Assembly: GCF_002846335.1 (NCBI RefSeq)
Contig: NZ_PJMQ01000001.1
Location: 2,914,001-2,978,000, forward strand
Reading direction: 5' to 3'
DNA length: 64,000 nucleotides
Source of the DNA: Janthinobacterium sp. 61
GTDB taxonomy: Bacteria > Pseudomonadota > Gammaproteobacteria > Burkholderiales > Burkholderiaceae_D
Part shown: in pieces, positions 26,454-34,811 of the stretch
Layout of the letters: each line of letters starts with the position of its first letter
How positions within the stretch are numbered: position 1 is the stretch's first letter
The notes under the pieces: model-generated
What the model was told of the DNA's origin: nothing
What the model saw: only the letters and a program-made list of their open reading frames with translations
The model's database searches: none
Translations under genes and position numbers: made by a program

Positions 26454-27342
26454 GAGAGCCCTCGATACCCATGCCCTGACCCTGTTTTGCGCCGTCGCGC
26501 GCTGCCTGAACTTCCGCCAGGCGGCGGAACAGCTGCACATGACCCAGCCGCCCCTGTCGCGCGCCATCAGGCTGCTGGAAGACCGGCTGGGCACGCGATT
26601 GTTCGAGCGCGACACCCAGGGCGTGGCCCTGACGCCGGCGGGCCGCACCCTGCTGCCGCAGGCGCTGCACATCCTCGATCTGCTTGATATCGCGCAAACG
26701 TCGCTGCGGCAAGACAGCGCTCCCGCACGCCTGCGCCTGGGCCTGACCAGCTCGGTGGAAGCGGGCCTGTTCCGCCCTCTGCTGGCGGCATTGGGCAAGC
26801 AATTGGGCACCATGCGTCTGGAACTGACGGCGGCGCCCTCGCCGCGCCTGGTGGCTGCCGTGCGCAAGGGCCAGCTCGATGCGGCCCTGCTCGCCCTGCC
26901 CAGCGCCACCTTCGAGCTGGCCGTGCAGCCGCTGGCGCGCCAGCCCATGATGCTGGCCCTGCCCGCCGGCCACCGCCTGGCGAAGAAGCGCAAGGTCAGC
27001 CTGGACGACATCGCGGCAGAATCGATTTACTGGTTCGAACGGGCGCGCCAACCCGCCTTTTTCGACCATTGCCAGGAAATTTTTCGCCGGCATGGCTTCT
27101 CGCCCGCCTTCGTGCGCGAAGCCGTGGACCACCATGTGCTGCTCAGCGACGTGGCGGCCGGCAAGGGCATGGCGTTGCTGGCCGACTCGTTCCGCGCGCT
27201 GCGCCTCGCTGGCGTGGCCTACCGGCAATTGGTGGAAGGAGAGGAATTGGCGGCCGGCATCGGCCTGGCCTGGCGACAGGAACACGTCCATGCGGCCCTG
27301 CCCCTGCTGCGCCAGCTGGCGCTGGAGCATTTGAAAAAGTGA
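26452..27342 (+). CDS. LysR family transcriptional regulator
   Basis: Protein of 296 residues. The N-terminal winged helix (about 1-62, LTLFCAVARCLNFRQAAEQL, then MTQPPLSRAIRLLEDRLGTR) is typical, followed by the periplasmic-binding-protein-like effector domain (about 90-290). Cysteine content is low. No Shine-Dalgarno is visible before ATG 26452, and a LysR-type inverted repeat overlaps the start codon, so the mRNA may be leaderless or autoregulated. Divergent from an aldo/keto reductase, its most likely target. Confidence 0.9.
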   Translation: MRALDTHALTLFCAVARCLNFRQAAEQLHMTQPPLSRAIRLLEDRLGTRLFERDTQGVALTPAGRTLLPQALHILDLLDIAQTSLRQDSAPARLRLGLTSSVEAGLFRPLLAALGKQLGTMRLELTAAPSPRLVAAVRKGQLDAALLALPSATFELAVQPLARQPMMLALPAGHRLAKKRKVSLDDIAAESIYWFERARQPAFFDHCQEIFRRHGFSPAFVREAVDHHVLLSDVAAGKGMALLADSFRALRLAGVAYRQLVEGEELAAGIGLAWRQEHVHAALPLLRQLALEHLKK

Positions 27343-27409
27343 GGGCTGCACGCGGATGCGCCAGACGCGCTACCATGACGCCTTCCCCATTTTGTGCGCC
27401 ACCACGACC

Positions 27410-27919
27410 ATGACGTTTACCATCAGCGACGCCGCCTACGGCACCGATACCCCCGCAGCCAAACTAGCCATGTATGCGGACCTGCGCTCGCAGCTGCAAG
27501 GCTTGCTGTCGGGCGAAACCGATTTCATCGCCAATACGGCCAACTTCAGCGCGCTGGTCTTCAACACGATGCCGGGCCTCAACTGGGCCGGCTTTTATTT
27601 CCTCAAGGGTGAGGAACTGGTGCTGGGGCCGTTCCAGGGCAAGCCGGCCTGCATCCGTATCAAAAAGGGCCGCGGCGTGTGCGGCACCACCGTGGTCGAA
27701 GGCAAGTCCATCGTCGTGCAGGATGTGCACGCGTTTCCCGGCCACATCGCCTGCGACGTGAATTCCCGCTCGGAACTGGTGGTGCCCGTCTTTGCGAACG
27801 ACCAGATCATCGGCGTGTTCGACCTTGACAGCCCGTTGACGGGACGCTTTGACGATGTCGACGCGCAAGGCGTCGAATCGCTGGTGCGCGTGCTCGAAGC
27901 GGCGATCGTCGCCGGGTGA
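27410..27919 (+). CDS. Free methionine-(R)-sulfoxide reductase (GAF domain)
   Basis: Protein of 169 residues. It reduces free methionine-R-sulfoxide, an oxidation repair step in the cytosol. The three redox cysteines Cys81, Cys91 and Cys115 sit in KPACIRIKKGRGVCGTTVVE and GHIACDVNSRSELVVPVF, with the same mutual spacing as Cys84, Cys94 and Cys118 of E. coli fRMsr as I recall it. ATG 27410 starts the GAF homology; the longer open frame begins 54 bases earlier without a recognisable signal. It may share the LysR transcript (67-base gap). Confidence 0.92.
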   Translation: MTFTISDAAYGTDTPAAKLAMYADLRSQLQGLLSGETDFIANTANFSALVFNTMPGLNWAGFYFLKGEELVLGPFQGKPACIRIKKGRGVCGTTVVEGKSIVVQDVHAFPGHIACDVNSRSELVVPVFANDQIIGVFDLDSPLTGRFDDVDAQGVESLVRVLEAAIVAG

Positions 27920-27923
27920 ATAG

Positions 27924-28511
27924 CTAGTTGCCTGCCTTGACGGCGATGAATTCGCCCTTGCCGACAGTCGCCAGGCACGTCGTGTAGCGGCTGTCGGCGC
28001 GGATGGCGTCAAGGAAGCCCGCCATGTCCGCGTAATGCGAACTGGCGTTGTCGACGACCAGCATGCCGCCGGCCGCCAGCGCGCGGTCCAGCTGCGGCCA
28101 CCATAGGGCGTATTGCTGGCGCGCGGAATCGAGAAAGATGAAATCATATGCGCCATCGAGCGCATCGCGCAGCACGTCGCCCGCGTCGGCCAGCAACTGT
28201 TTGACCACGCCCTGCAATTGCGCGCGCACAAAGTTGGCATGCGCCATGTCGAACTTGTCCTGCGCCTTTTCCACCGTTACCACGCTGCCACCCAGCGAAC
28301 GCGCCGCGCGCGCCAGCCACAGGGTCGAGTAACCGTTCGAGGTGCCGATTTCCAGCACCCGGCGCGCACCACGCGCGTGCACCAGCACGGCCAGCAGCTC
28401 GCCCGTGTCGCGCGTGATGTTGAGCATGCGCCTGGCGCGCTCCCCGTGCAAGGCGTCGTTGCTGCTACCGAATGCTTCGAGCTCGCTCAACAGAGTGTCG
28501 ATGCCATGCAT
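27924..28511 (-). CDS. Class I SAM-dependent O-methyltransferase
   Basis: Protein of 195 residues of the catechol-O-methyltransferase-like group. Motif I is VLEIGTSNGYSTLWLARAA (about 52), and YDFIFLDSARQQYALWWPQL followed by GGMLVVDNASSHYADMAGFL marks the metal-binding region. It converges tightly on the fRMsr gene (four bases apart). Substrate unknown. A clear initiation context before ATG includes GGAGG-like sequence (AAGGAGG on the minus strand). Confidence 0.88.
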   Translation of the reverse strand: MHGIDTLLSELEAFGSSNDALHGERARRMLNITRDTGELLAVLVHARGARRVLEIGTSNGYSTLWLARAARSLGGSVVTVEKAQDKFDMAHANFVRAQLQGVVKQLLADAGDVLRDALDGAYDFIFLDSARQQYALWWPQLDRALAAGGMLVVDNASSHYADMAGFLDAIRADSRYTTCLATVGKGEFIAVKAGN

Positions 28512-28549
28512 GCTGCCTCCTTGTTCAAAGCATCAGCATAGCAAAAAAA

Positions 28550-29443
28550 CTAGACGCTGGCGCGGCGGCGCAGGGGGCGTTTCAGGGTTTGCACCATCAC
28601 CACGCCCAGCAAGGTCACGCCGCCGCCGATCACGTCGTAGCTGTGCAGGGTTTCCCCCAGGAACATCATGGCGATGATCACCGTGAACACGGGTAACAGA
28701 TTCATCAATGTCGTGGCGCGGCTGGGACCCAGCTTGGCCAGGCCATGCATCCACAAAAACGGCGCGATGATGGAGGCTGGGATGCCGGCAAACAGCACCA
28801 GCGGCAAGCCGGCGCTGGTGACGGGCGGCGCGGACTGGCTCAGGTAATACACGAACAGCACGGGCACGGCGCACCAGACCTGGATCAGCAGCGAATGCCA
28901 GTTATCCATGGGAATCTTCCAGCGCTTGAGCAGCACGCCGTAACCGGCATACGACAGGCAGGCCAGCAGCATCAGGGCATCGCCCGTGGCCGCGCCATGG
29001 GAGATCAGGGCTGCCGGGTCGCCATGGCTGAGCAGATAGCCGAGTCCCAGCAGCGACACCAGGCCGCCAAACACGCCGCCCACGGTGGGCGCCTCTTTCA
29101 ACAGCAGCACGGACAGGCCCACGGCCAGCAGCGGCATCATGGACGCCAATATGCCCATATTGGTGGCCGTCGTCGTTTGCGCAGCGATATACGCGAGGCA
29201 CTGGTACATGACCATGCCCAGCATGCCCAACACAAATAGTTTCCCAAGATACGGTTGCACCACGGCCCGCTGCTTCCACACGGCGCGGCCAAAGACCCCC
29301 GCCAGCAGCACGCCGGCCAGCAGCCAGCGATAAAACGAGATAGCGGCCGGGTCGATCACGCCCACGGCCAGCTTGCTGACGATGGTATTGATGGCCCAGA
29401 TCAGCACGGCGATGACGGGAAGCAGATAATGCTTGGCTTGCAT
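28550..29443 (-). CDS. DMT superfamily transporter (EamA domains)
   Basis: Protein of 297 residues with ten predicted membrane helices in two EamA repeats (about 1-140 and 150-290). The opening HYLLPVIAVLIWAINTIVSK and the second-repeat GLAKLGPSRATTLMNLLPVF are typical. The ATG at 29443 is chosen because GGAG lies nine bases before it and the transporter homology starts there; an upstream extension of the open frame is antisense to the AraC gene. Likely a metabolite or amino-acid exporter; divergent from an AraC regulator that probably controls it. Confidence 0.92.
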   Translation of the reverse strand: MQAKHYLLPVIAVLIWAINTIVSKLAVGVIDPAAISFYRWLLAGVLLAGVFGRAVWKQRAVVQPYLGKLFVLGMLGMVMYQCLAYIAAQTTTATNMGILASMMPLLAVGLSVLLLKEAPTVGGVFGGLVSLLGLGYLLSHGDPAALISHGAATGDALMLLACLSYAGYGVLLKRWKIPMDNWHSLLIQVWCAVPVLFVYYLSQSAPPVTSAGLPLVLFAGIPASIIAPFLWMHGLAKLGPSRATTLMNLLPVFTVIIAMMFLGETLHSYDVIGGGVTLLGVVMVQTLKRPLRRRASV

Positions 29444-29498
29444 GCGAGAAACTCCATTATTCAATGACTGCCATTTTCGCATGGTCCGATTCCATGGA

Positions 29499-29504
29499 TA
29501 TAAT
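29499..29504 (+). promoter_or_regulatory. Candidate -10 (TATAAT) for the AraC gene
   Basis: A perfect TATAAT hexamer 36 bases before the AraC start, in the divergent gap with the EamA transporter; the -35 region (near 29476) is weak, as expected of an activator-dependent or weak promoter. Confidence 0.45.
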
Positions 29505-29539
29505 GCATACCGGACAAACGATGCGATGAACAGGACAAT

Positions 29540-30319
29540 ATGGCCAGCAACCAGCATTTCCCCGCCGTTTCCGACACCCTGCCCTACCCCGTATACTTTC
29601 GCCTCGACGATTATCACGCGCACCAGCAATTCGATTACCAGAGCCATCCCTGGGGCCAGCTCACGTATTGCTCCACGGGCGTGATGGAAATCATGGTGGC
29701 GGGCCAGCGCTACCTGTCGCCGCCCCAGTACGCCGTATGGATACCGCCCGAGACCTTGCACGACGGCTATATTCGCCAGGATGTGGTGTTTCACTCGGCC
29801 TACATCGATGCCAGCCTGTGCGCGCAACTGCCGGCGCAGCCGTGCGCGCTGGTGCTGAGTCCCTTGCTGAAAGCCATCCTCGGCGACTTTGCCGCACGGG
29901 GCGTCACCACGCCCGCCACTCTGGCCGACCAGCGCCTGGCGCAAGTGCTGGTCGACCAGTTGCAGCTGGCGCCGTGCAGCCGCAACTATCTGCCGGGCAG
30001 CGACGAGCCCGTCATCGCGGCGCTGCTGGCGGCCCTGCAGGCAGATCCCGGCAGTAACCGCTCACTGGCCGAGTGGGCCGCGCGATTGCATGTCACCGAG
30101 CGCACGCTGGCGCGCCGCTGCCAGCGCGAACTGGGCATGCCGTTCGGCGAATGGCGCCAGCGCCAGCGTTTCCTGGCTGCCCTGCCCCTGCTGGAACAGG
30201 GAGAAACCGTGCAGACCATCGCGCTGGAACTGGGCTACAGCACGGCTTCCGCCTTCATCGCCATGTTTCGCCGCCAGAGCGGCGGCACGCCGGACCAGTT
30301 CCGCCGCGGCCTGCGCTGA
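29540..30319 (+). CDS. AraC family transcriptional regulator with cupin sensor domain
   Basis: Protein of 259 residues. The N-terminal cupin domain (about 15-100; GVMEIMVAGQRYLSPPQYAV, WIPPETLHDGYI) precedes a two-helix-turn-helix DNA-binding domain (about 155-258; SLAEWAARLHVTERTLARRC, LELGYSTASAFIAMFRRQSG). This layout is the common YdeC-like transporter-control subgroup. CAGGA precedes ATG. Divergent from the EamA exporter, its probable target. Confidence 0.93.
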   Translation: MASNQHFPAVSDTLPYPVYFRLDDYHAHQQFDYQSHPWGQLTYCSTGVMEIMVAGQRYLSPPQYAVWIPPETLHDGYIRQDVVFHSAYIDASLCAQLPAQPCALVLSPLLKAILGDFAARGVTTPATLADQRLAQVLVDQLQLAPCSRNYLPGSDEPVIAALLAALQADPGSNRSLAEWAARLHVTERTLARRCQRELGMPFGEWRQRQRFLAALPLLEQGETVQTIALELGYSTASAFIAMFRRQSGGTPDQFRRGLR

Positions 30320-30400
30320 AAAAGCGCGTCCGCTTTGTCATGGTTTGTCATATGGGGATGCTAAAATTAAAACATCTTTCCAGAGAGCAAAAGGACGCGC

Positions 30401-32863
30401 ATGAACCCCAGCACCGAGACGGCCACCGATACCCAAGGCAGCGAGGACATGCCCCAGGCATCAGCAACGGCCGTGACGGCGCCAGCGCCCACCCGCCTGG
30501 ACAAGGAGGAGATTCCCACCGTCCTGGGCAAGCTGCGCACCCTGGTGCAGGACAAGACGCGTTTCGAGCCGCAGGACATCACCCCCTTGAGCGAGGAAGA
30601 TGTGCTGCAGGATTTTTCCTTGCAAGCGAACTACGCGCTCGAAGCGCGCTTCGAGCAGCGCGTCATCAATGGCTATTTCACTCCATCGGGCAATGACTGC
30701 CACTGTGCTTCCCACGAGGTGGGAGCACTCGCCCACGCGCAGGAAAAGGAACGCCTGCGCCGCGCGGCGGCAAAGCTCGACAATGCCTTGCGCCAGGCGG
30801 GCCATGCCTACAATGGCGTCGAGGCGGGCGTCTACCTGCCGCATGCCGTCAAGTACTGGCACCTGGACACCTGCAGCAACTGCCATGGAAAAGGCCGCAT
30901 CAGCTGCCATACCTGCCACGGTTTGACCACGGAAACCTGCTGGAGCTGCCACGGCGGGCGCACCGTCAGCTGTGACGGCTATGGCTGCTACGGCAGCGGC
31001 AAGGTGTCTTGCTCGTATTGCAGCGGCAGCGGCACCGTTTCCGAGCAAGTCACCGATTACGTGACGGTGCAAGTGCCCACTACCACCTACAGCAACGGCA
31101 GCTCGCACACCAGCTACCACAGCGAAACGCGCACGCAATACCGCACCGAGCATCGCAATTGCTATCATTGCAGCTACGGCAAGGTCACGTGCAATAGCTG
31201 CCACGGTTCCGGCAACATCAATTGCGGCACCTGCCGCGCCAGCGGCAGCGTGACTTGCCGTACCTGCAGCGGCGTGGGCGACTTGCGCTGCAATCCCTGC
31301 GACGGTTCCGCCAAGGTGGGCAAGGCGGCCTGGGTCGACGTGCACGTGGCGCCCGGCTACAGCGTCAGCCTGCCCAAGCAGGCCCCCGACGATGCGCGCC
31401 GCATCCGCGACAAGGAGAGCGTGCACTCACTGGCGGCCATTGCCAGCAGCATGGCCCTGGCGAAAGTGAGCATTTACAACGAAGACCAGCCGCAGGAAGT
31501 CGACGCACTGTACGGGGGCAAGCTGCGCATCGTGCGCCTGGATGCATCTTGCAACGCAGAAAAACATCACCTGGTGGCGTATGGCACGGACTTGCGCTGG
31601 CTGACGCTGGACGACATCGTGGAAAAGTTGCTGCGCGGCGACCTCAAGGCCCTCAGCGACGCGCTGGCCGGCAGCGCCGACGACGGCCTGTTCTCGGCCC
31701 ACGTGCAAGGGCTATTGACGCCACTGCGCGACGTGGCCGCCTCGGAACTGAATGCGGATGTGATCGAGTCTGTCCTCAGCGGCGACGCGGACCACGCGCA
31801 CGTCGATGTCGTCTCCGCCGAGTACGCGCAGAATGTGCGCACCTGCGTGCTGGGCGCCCTGCGCCAGGTCTACACGCGCCTGGCGAAGCAGTTCTGGTGG
31901 AAAAGCGCGCTGGTCGCCTTGGCCGCCGCCATCGCCACCTGGTACTTCGCCGGGCGCGGTGCCGCCGCCGTCGCAGGCTTGCTCGTCACGGGCGCCGGCT
32001 ACTGGCTGTTCAACCGCAAGGTAAAAAACGTACTGAGCGAAGCGCTGGGCGGCCAGCAGCAAGCCGAACGCGCCATGGGCATCGCCGGCAAGGGCCGCCG
32101 CAACCAGCTGGCGCAAGTGCTGATCCTCGCCCCCGCCAGCCTGGCCGTGCTGGCCGCCAGCTATGGCTTGCCCGTGCGCGTGCGCCCCGCTCCGCCGCCG
32201 CAGCAGGCGGCCATGGCGTCGGCGCCCGTCGCACCCCATGCGCCGGCCGCCGTGCCGCAGGACGCAAGCAGCGCCAAGGCCGTCAAGCTGTATGAAAATG
32301 GCGACAAGGTGCAGGCGCTGGCCATGCTGGATAGCCTGGTCGGCAAGGGCGATGCGGGCGCGTATGGTTTATATGGCTGGATGCTGCTGATGGGCGAAGG
32401 CAAGCCCGGCCCCGTTACAGCGCCAACGGCGCAGCAACGCGAAGCGCGGCAGGTAGCCGCCAAGCCCCTGATCGGCAAGGGCCTGGTGAAGAACGACAGC
32501 TATGCGCTGACGGCGAAAGGCGTGATGCTGGCCGAAGGCTGGCAGGAAGCGCGCAACATGGCGCGCGGGCTGGACCTGCTGAAACAGGCCGCGAACAAGG
32601 GCAATGCGCAAGCCATGCATTTGCTGGGCCTGTACAACGTGCGCGGCTACCAGATTCCCGTCAACCACAAGGAAGCGCGCAAATGGTTCACCCTGGCCGC
32701 CGACAAGGGCAGCGCGGGCGATATCTACAATCTTGGCCTGATGGACTGGGAAGGCGCGGGCTTGAAACGCCCCGACCGCGCCAGCGCCATGCAGCGCTGG
32801 AAGATCGCCGCCGCCATGGGCGAGGAGCGCGCGATCAAGGCGGTAGCCCAGGGACAGCCTTAA
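30401..32863 (+). CDS. Cysteine-rich (DnaJ-like zinc motif) membrane protein with Sel1-like repeats
   Basis: Protein of 820 residues; I do not know a characterised homologue. In order: a polar N-terminus; a helical segment (about 40-150) with Cys100 and Cys102; a cysteine-rich region (158-300) with ten Cys pairs, nine of them CxxC, many followed by GxG as in the DnaJ zinc domain (CSNCHGKG, CSYCSGSG, CNSCHGSG); a Ser/Thr-rich insert at 213-250; a soluble domain (about 310-490); three hydrophobic helices (about 499-516, 519-537, 571-590); a Pro/Ala linker; and Sel1-like repeats (about 635-815; NAQAMHLLGLYNVRGYQIPV, EARKWFTLAADKGSAGDIYN). There is no J domain. AAAGGA is well placed before ATG. 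It stands alone and converges on a pseudogene. Confidence 0.85.
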   Translation: MNPSTETATDTQGSEDMPQASATAVTAPAPTRLDKEEIPTVLGKLRTLVQDKTRFEPQDITPLSEEDVLQDFSLQANYALEARFEQRVINGYFTPSGNDCHCASHEVGALAHAQEKERLRRAAAKLDNALRQAGHAYNGVEAGVYLPHAVKYWHLDTCSNCHGKGRISCHTCHGLTTETCWSCHGGRTVSCDGYGCYGSGKVSCSYCSGSGTVSEQVTDYVTVQVPTTTYSNGSSHTSYHSETRTQYRTEHRNCYHCSYGKVTCNSCHGSGNINCGTCRASGSVTCRTCSGVGDLRCNPCDGSAKVGKAAWVDVHVAPGYSVSLPKQAPDDARRIRDKESVHSLAAIASSMALAKVSIYNEDQPQEVDALYGGKLRIVRLDASCNAEKHHLVAYGTDLRWLTLDDIVEKLLRGDLKALSDALAGSADDGLFSAHVQGLLTPLRDVAASELNADVIESVLSGDADHAHVDVVSAEYAQNVRTCVLGALRQVYTRLAKQFWWKSALVALAAAIATWYFAGRGAAAVAGLLVTGAGYWLFNRKVKNVLSEALGGQQQAERAMGIAGKGRRNQLAQVLILAPASLAVLAASYGLPVRVRPAPPPQQAAMASAPVAPHAPAAVPQDASSAKAVKLYENGDKVQALAMLDSLVGKGDAGAYGLYGWMLLMGEGKPGPVTAPTAQQREARQVAAKPLIGKGLVKNDSYALTAKGVMLAEGWQEARNMARGLDLLKQAANKGNAQAMHLLGLYNVRGYQIPVNHKEARKWFTLAADKGSAGDIYNLGLMDWEGAGLKRPDRASAMQRWKIAAAMGEERAIKAVAQGQP

Positions 32864-32886
32864 GCAGCACCTGAGAAAAAGCCCAT

Positions 32887-32938
32887 GGCGTTGTTGCATT
32901 GCCTGGCCGTACGTTCGTACTGCCTGCGGCAACGCGCC
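32887..32938. repeat. Palindromic intergenic element with central GTAC hairpin
   Basis: A dyad of about 52 bases in the convergent gap after the cysteine-rich protein. GCGTTG (32888-32893) pairs with CAACGC (32930-32935), and the centre is GTAC-GTTC-GTAC (32909-32920). It resembles REP-like intergenic repeats that I recall as multicopy in Oxalobacteraceae; only one copy of this type is visible here, so the repeat status is inference. It may also help end the transcript. Confidence 0.5.
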
Positions 32939-33000
32939 TAGCCCTGAGCATTTTTCAGGCGCTCCAACAGAATGGCGGCAAGAACCGCCGCTTCCGATTT

Positions 33001-33407
33001 TTATGCTGCCGCCAGCGCCTGCAAGGCCATCGGGTTCGGCGTCGGCTCGCCGATTCTCGTCAGCAGGTTGCGGTCCGTGTGGTGGAACGGTTCATCCTTG
33101 CCACGGATCAGCATGGCCGTATCTTCGTCGTAGCCCCAGGTGCCATCGGCGTGGAAATCGACCTTGATGCGGTATTCGACGGTGGTGAACGCGTGTTCAA
33201 GGAAGGGGTTCGAACAGATGCCGTAGGCCGTCGAATCGCGCTTGGCCACCAGTTCGAAACTGGTGGCGTCCACTGTCGTCGTGCCGGACGCCAAGGCGAT
33301 CTGGCCGTGCGTGCCCGTCCTGATGCCGGCCATGCCGGTCAAGACTCCCAGGTTGTGTGCACGCCGGCGGACGGCTCGGTATGGATATCTTCGGGAAAAT
33401 CGCTCTT
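33001..33407 (-). pseudogene. Decayed FABP-like/heme-binding beta-barrel gene (DUF1794 type)
   Basis: The C-terminal half is intact and family-like: FELVAKRDSTAYGICSNPFL, EHAFTTVEYRIKVDFHADGT, then IRGKDEPFHHTDRNLLTRIG. The start is broken: in a second frame, 33404-33357 encodes SDFPEDIHTEPSAGVHTTWE, a recognisable family N-terminus, but the codon before it is AAG (33405-33407) where ATG is expected, and this frame soon meets a stop. The reading then resumes in another frame as LTGMAGIRTGT and jumps directly to HGQIALASG, missing roughly 70 residues of the usual barrel. Three lesions in one short gene make it a pseudogene. The family assignment is from memory. Confidence 0.68.
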
Positions 33408-33466
33408 GCGTCAATCTTTAAAATGGGGCAACTGTATTTGCCGCCATTGCAAGACGCAGGCTACAG

Positions 33467-33991
33467 TCAGGGAAAGAGCGCGATGTGGCCCTCGATGAAC
33501 AGCAAGGCTGCTGTCGCCAGCGCAGGACGCTGCGCTTCAAACACGGCTGCATCGTGCGTCTGCAGCAGGTTGGCGGCCACCTCGGGCAGGTCCAATGCAC
33601 CGGCGATGAATGCCGCCACCGCTTCGACATTCGCGTACAGGGCGCTGTCGAAGCCTTCCCAGTCCACATAGGCCAGCCACTCGGCCAGCATCACCACGCC
33701 GGCGACAGGCGGCGACAGGGCCGCGATGCGCCCGGCGCGCAGCACACTGTCCGTGCCGATCTGCTCCTGCTGCTGCACGGCCAGCGCCACGTGCTGCAGC
33801 GCGTCATCCGGGTCGCGCCGGTACTTGTTCAGCAGGCGCTGCGTCAGCGTGTAGCGCTCGGCGTCGATGCCGCGCAAGGCAGCCGCCACCTCGTCATCAT
33901 GCAGTGCCAGGTGGCGCGCCGCGCAAGCCGCATCCACGCCGGCTTTCGCGGCGACGATCTCGATGAGCTGCTGCCGGCGCGCGTCATCCAT
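33467..33991 (-). CDS. Hypothetical protein downstream of methionine aminopeptidase
   Basis: I do not recognise a family for this 174-residue protein. It is almost all helix, with LIEIVAAKAGVDAACAARHL, then DALQHVALAVQQQEQIGTDS and FDSALYANVEAVAAFIAGAL, and no signal peptide or strong membrane span, though VAGVVMLAEWLAYVDW is hydrophobic. It begins two bases after the methionine aminopeptidase stop, so the two are co-transcribed with the TetR gene. High-GC codon use matches its neighbours. Confidence 0.72.
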   Translation of the reverse strand: MDDARRQQLIEIVAAKAGVDAACAARHLALHDDEVAAALRGIDAERYTLTQRLLNKYRRDPDDALQHVALAVQQQEQIGTDSVLRAGRIAALSPPVAGVVMLAEWLAYVDWEGFDSALYANVEAVAAFIAGALDLPEVAANLLQTHDAAVFEAQRPALATAALLFIEGHIALFP

Positions 33992-33993
33992 GC

Positions 33994-34797
33994 CTACACC
34001 AGCGGGTCGGTCAAACCGGTCAGGGTGAAGATTTCAAAGCCCGTTTCCGTCACGGCCAGCGAGTGCTCGAACTGCGCCGACAACGAACGGTCTTTCGTCA
34101 CCGTCGTCCATTTGTCCGGCAAGACCTTGACCTGGTAGCTGCCCACGTTAAGCATCGGCTCGATGGTAAAGATCATGCCCGGTTCGAGCACGATGCCCGT
34201 GCCGGCGCGGCCATAGTGCAGCACCTGCGGCGTGTCGTGGAAGACCTGGCCTACGCCATGGCCGCAGAAGTCGCGCACGGAGGAAAAGCCCTGCGCCTTG
34301 GCCACCGCCTCGATGGCGGCGCCCACGTCGCCCAAGGTCGCACCAGGGCGCACGGTGTGGATGCCGGCCATCATGGCTTCATACGCCGTGTTGACGAGGC
34401 GGTTGGCCAGGATGGAGACGGCGCCGACCTTGAAGGTGCGGCTGGTATCGCCAAACCAGCCCTGGAACTTCGGCGTTACGTCGATATTGAGGATGTCGCC
34501 CACTTTCAGGATTTTCGTTTCCGACGGGATGCCGTGCGTGACCACGTGATTGACGGAGATGCAGCTGGCGTGCTTGTAGCCGTGGTAATCGATGGTGCCG
34601 GGGATGGCGCCGGCGGCGCGCATGAATTCTTCGCACAGGGCGTCAAGCTTGGCCGTCGACACGCCAGGTTTGACGAACGGCGTAATGTAGTCGAGCGTGT
34701 CGGCGGCGATGCGGCCGGCCGCGCGCATGCCGATGAAACCTTCTTCGTCATGCAGGGGGATTTTCTTGCCGTGTTCAAGCTGGGTGGAATAGCGCAT
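33994..34797 (-). CDS. map: Type I methionine aminopeptidase
   Basis: Protein of 267 residues, removing the initiator methionine from new proteins. Family motifs: HGYKHASCISVNHVVTHGIP (active-site His), GDILNIDVTPKFQGWFGDTS (metal-ligand Asp), RDFCGHGVGQVFHDTPQVLH (metal-ligand His), EPGMIFTIEPML and QFEHSLAVTETG (metal-ligand Glu). The N-terminus KIPLHDEEGFIGMRAAGRIA starts the catalytic fold, and ATG 34797 is chosen accordingly. It follows a TetR gene by 14 bases, which is unusual because housekeeping map usually sits by rpsB; this is probably a second, regulated copy. Confidence 0.93.
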   Translation of the reverse strand: MRYSTQLEHGKKIPLHDEEGFIGMRAAGRIAADTLDYITPFVKPGVSTAKLDALCEEFMRAAGAIPGTIDYHGYKHASCISVNHVVTHGIPSETKILKVGDILNIDVTPKFQGWFGDTSRTFKVGAVSILANRLVNTAYEAMMAGIHTVRPGATLGDVGAAIEAVAKAQGFSSVRDFCGHGVGQVFHDTPQVLHYGRAGTGIVLEPGMIFTIEPMLNVGSYQVKVLPDKWTTVTKDRSLSAQFEHSLAVTETGFEIFTLTGLTDPLV

Positions 34798-34811
34798 GGA
34801 GTTCTTCTTTG

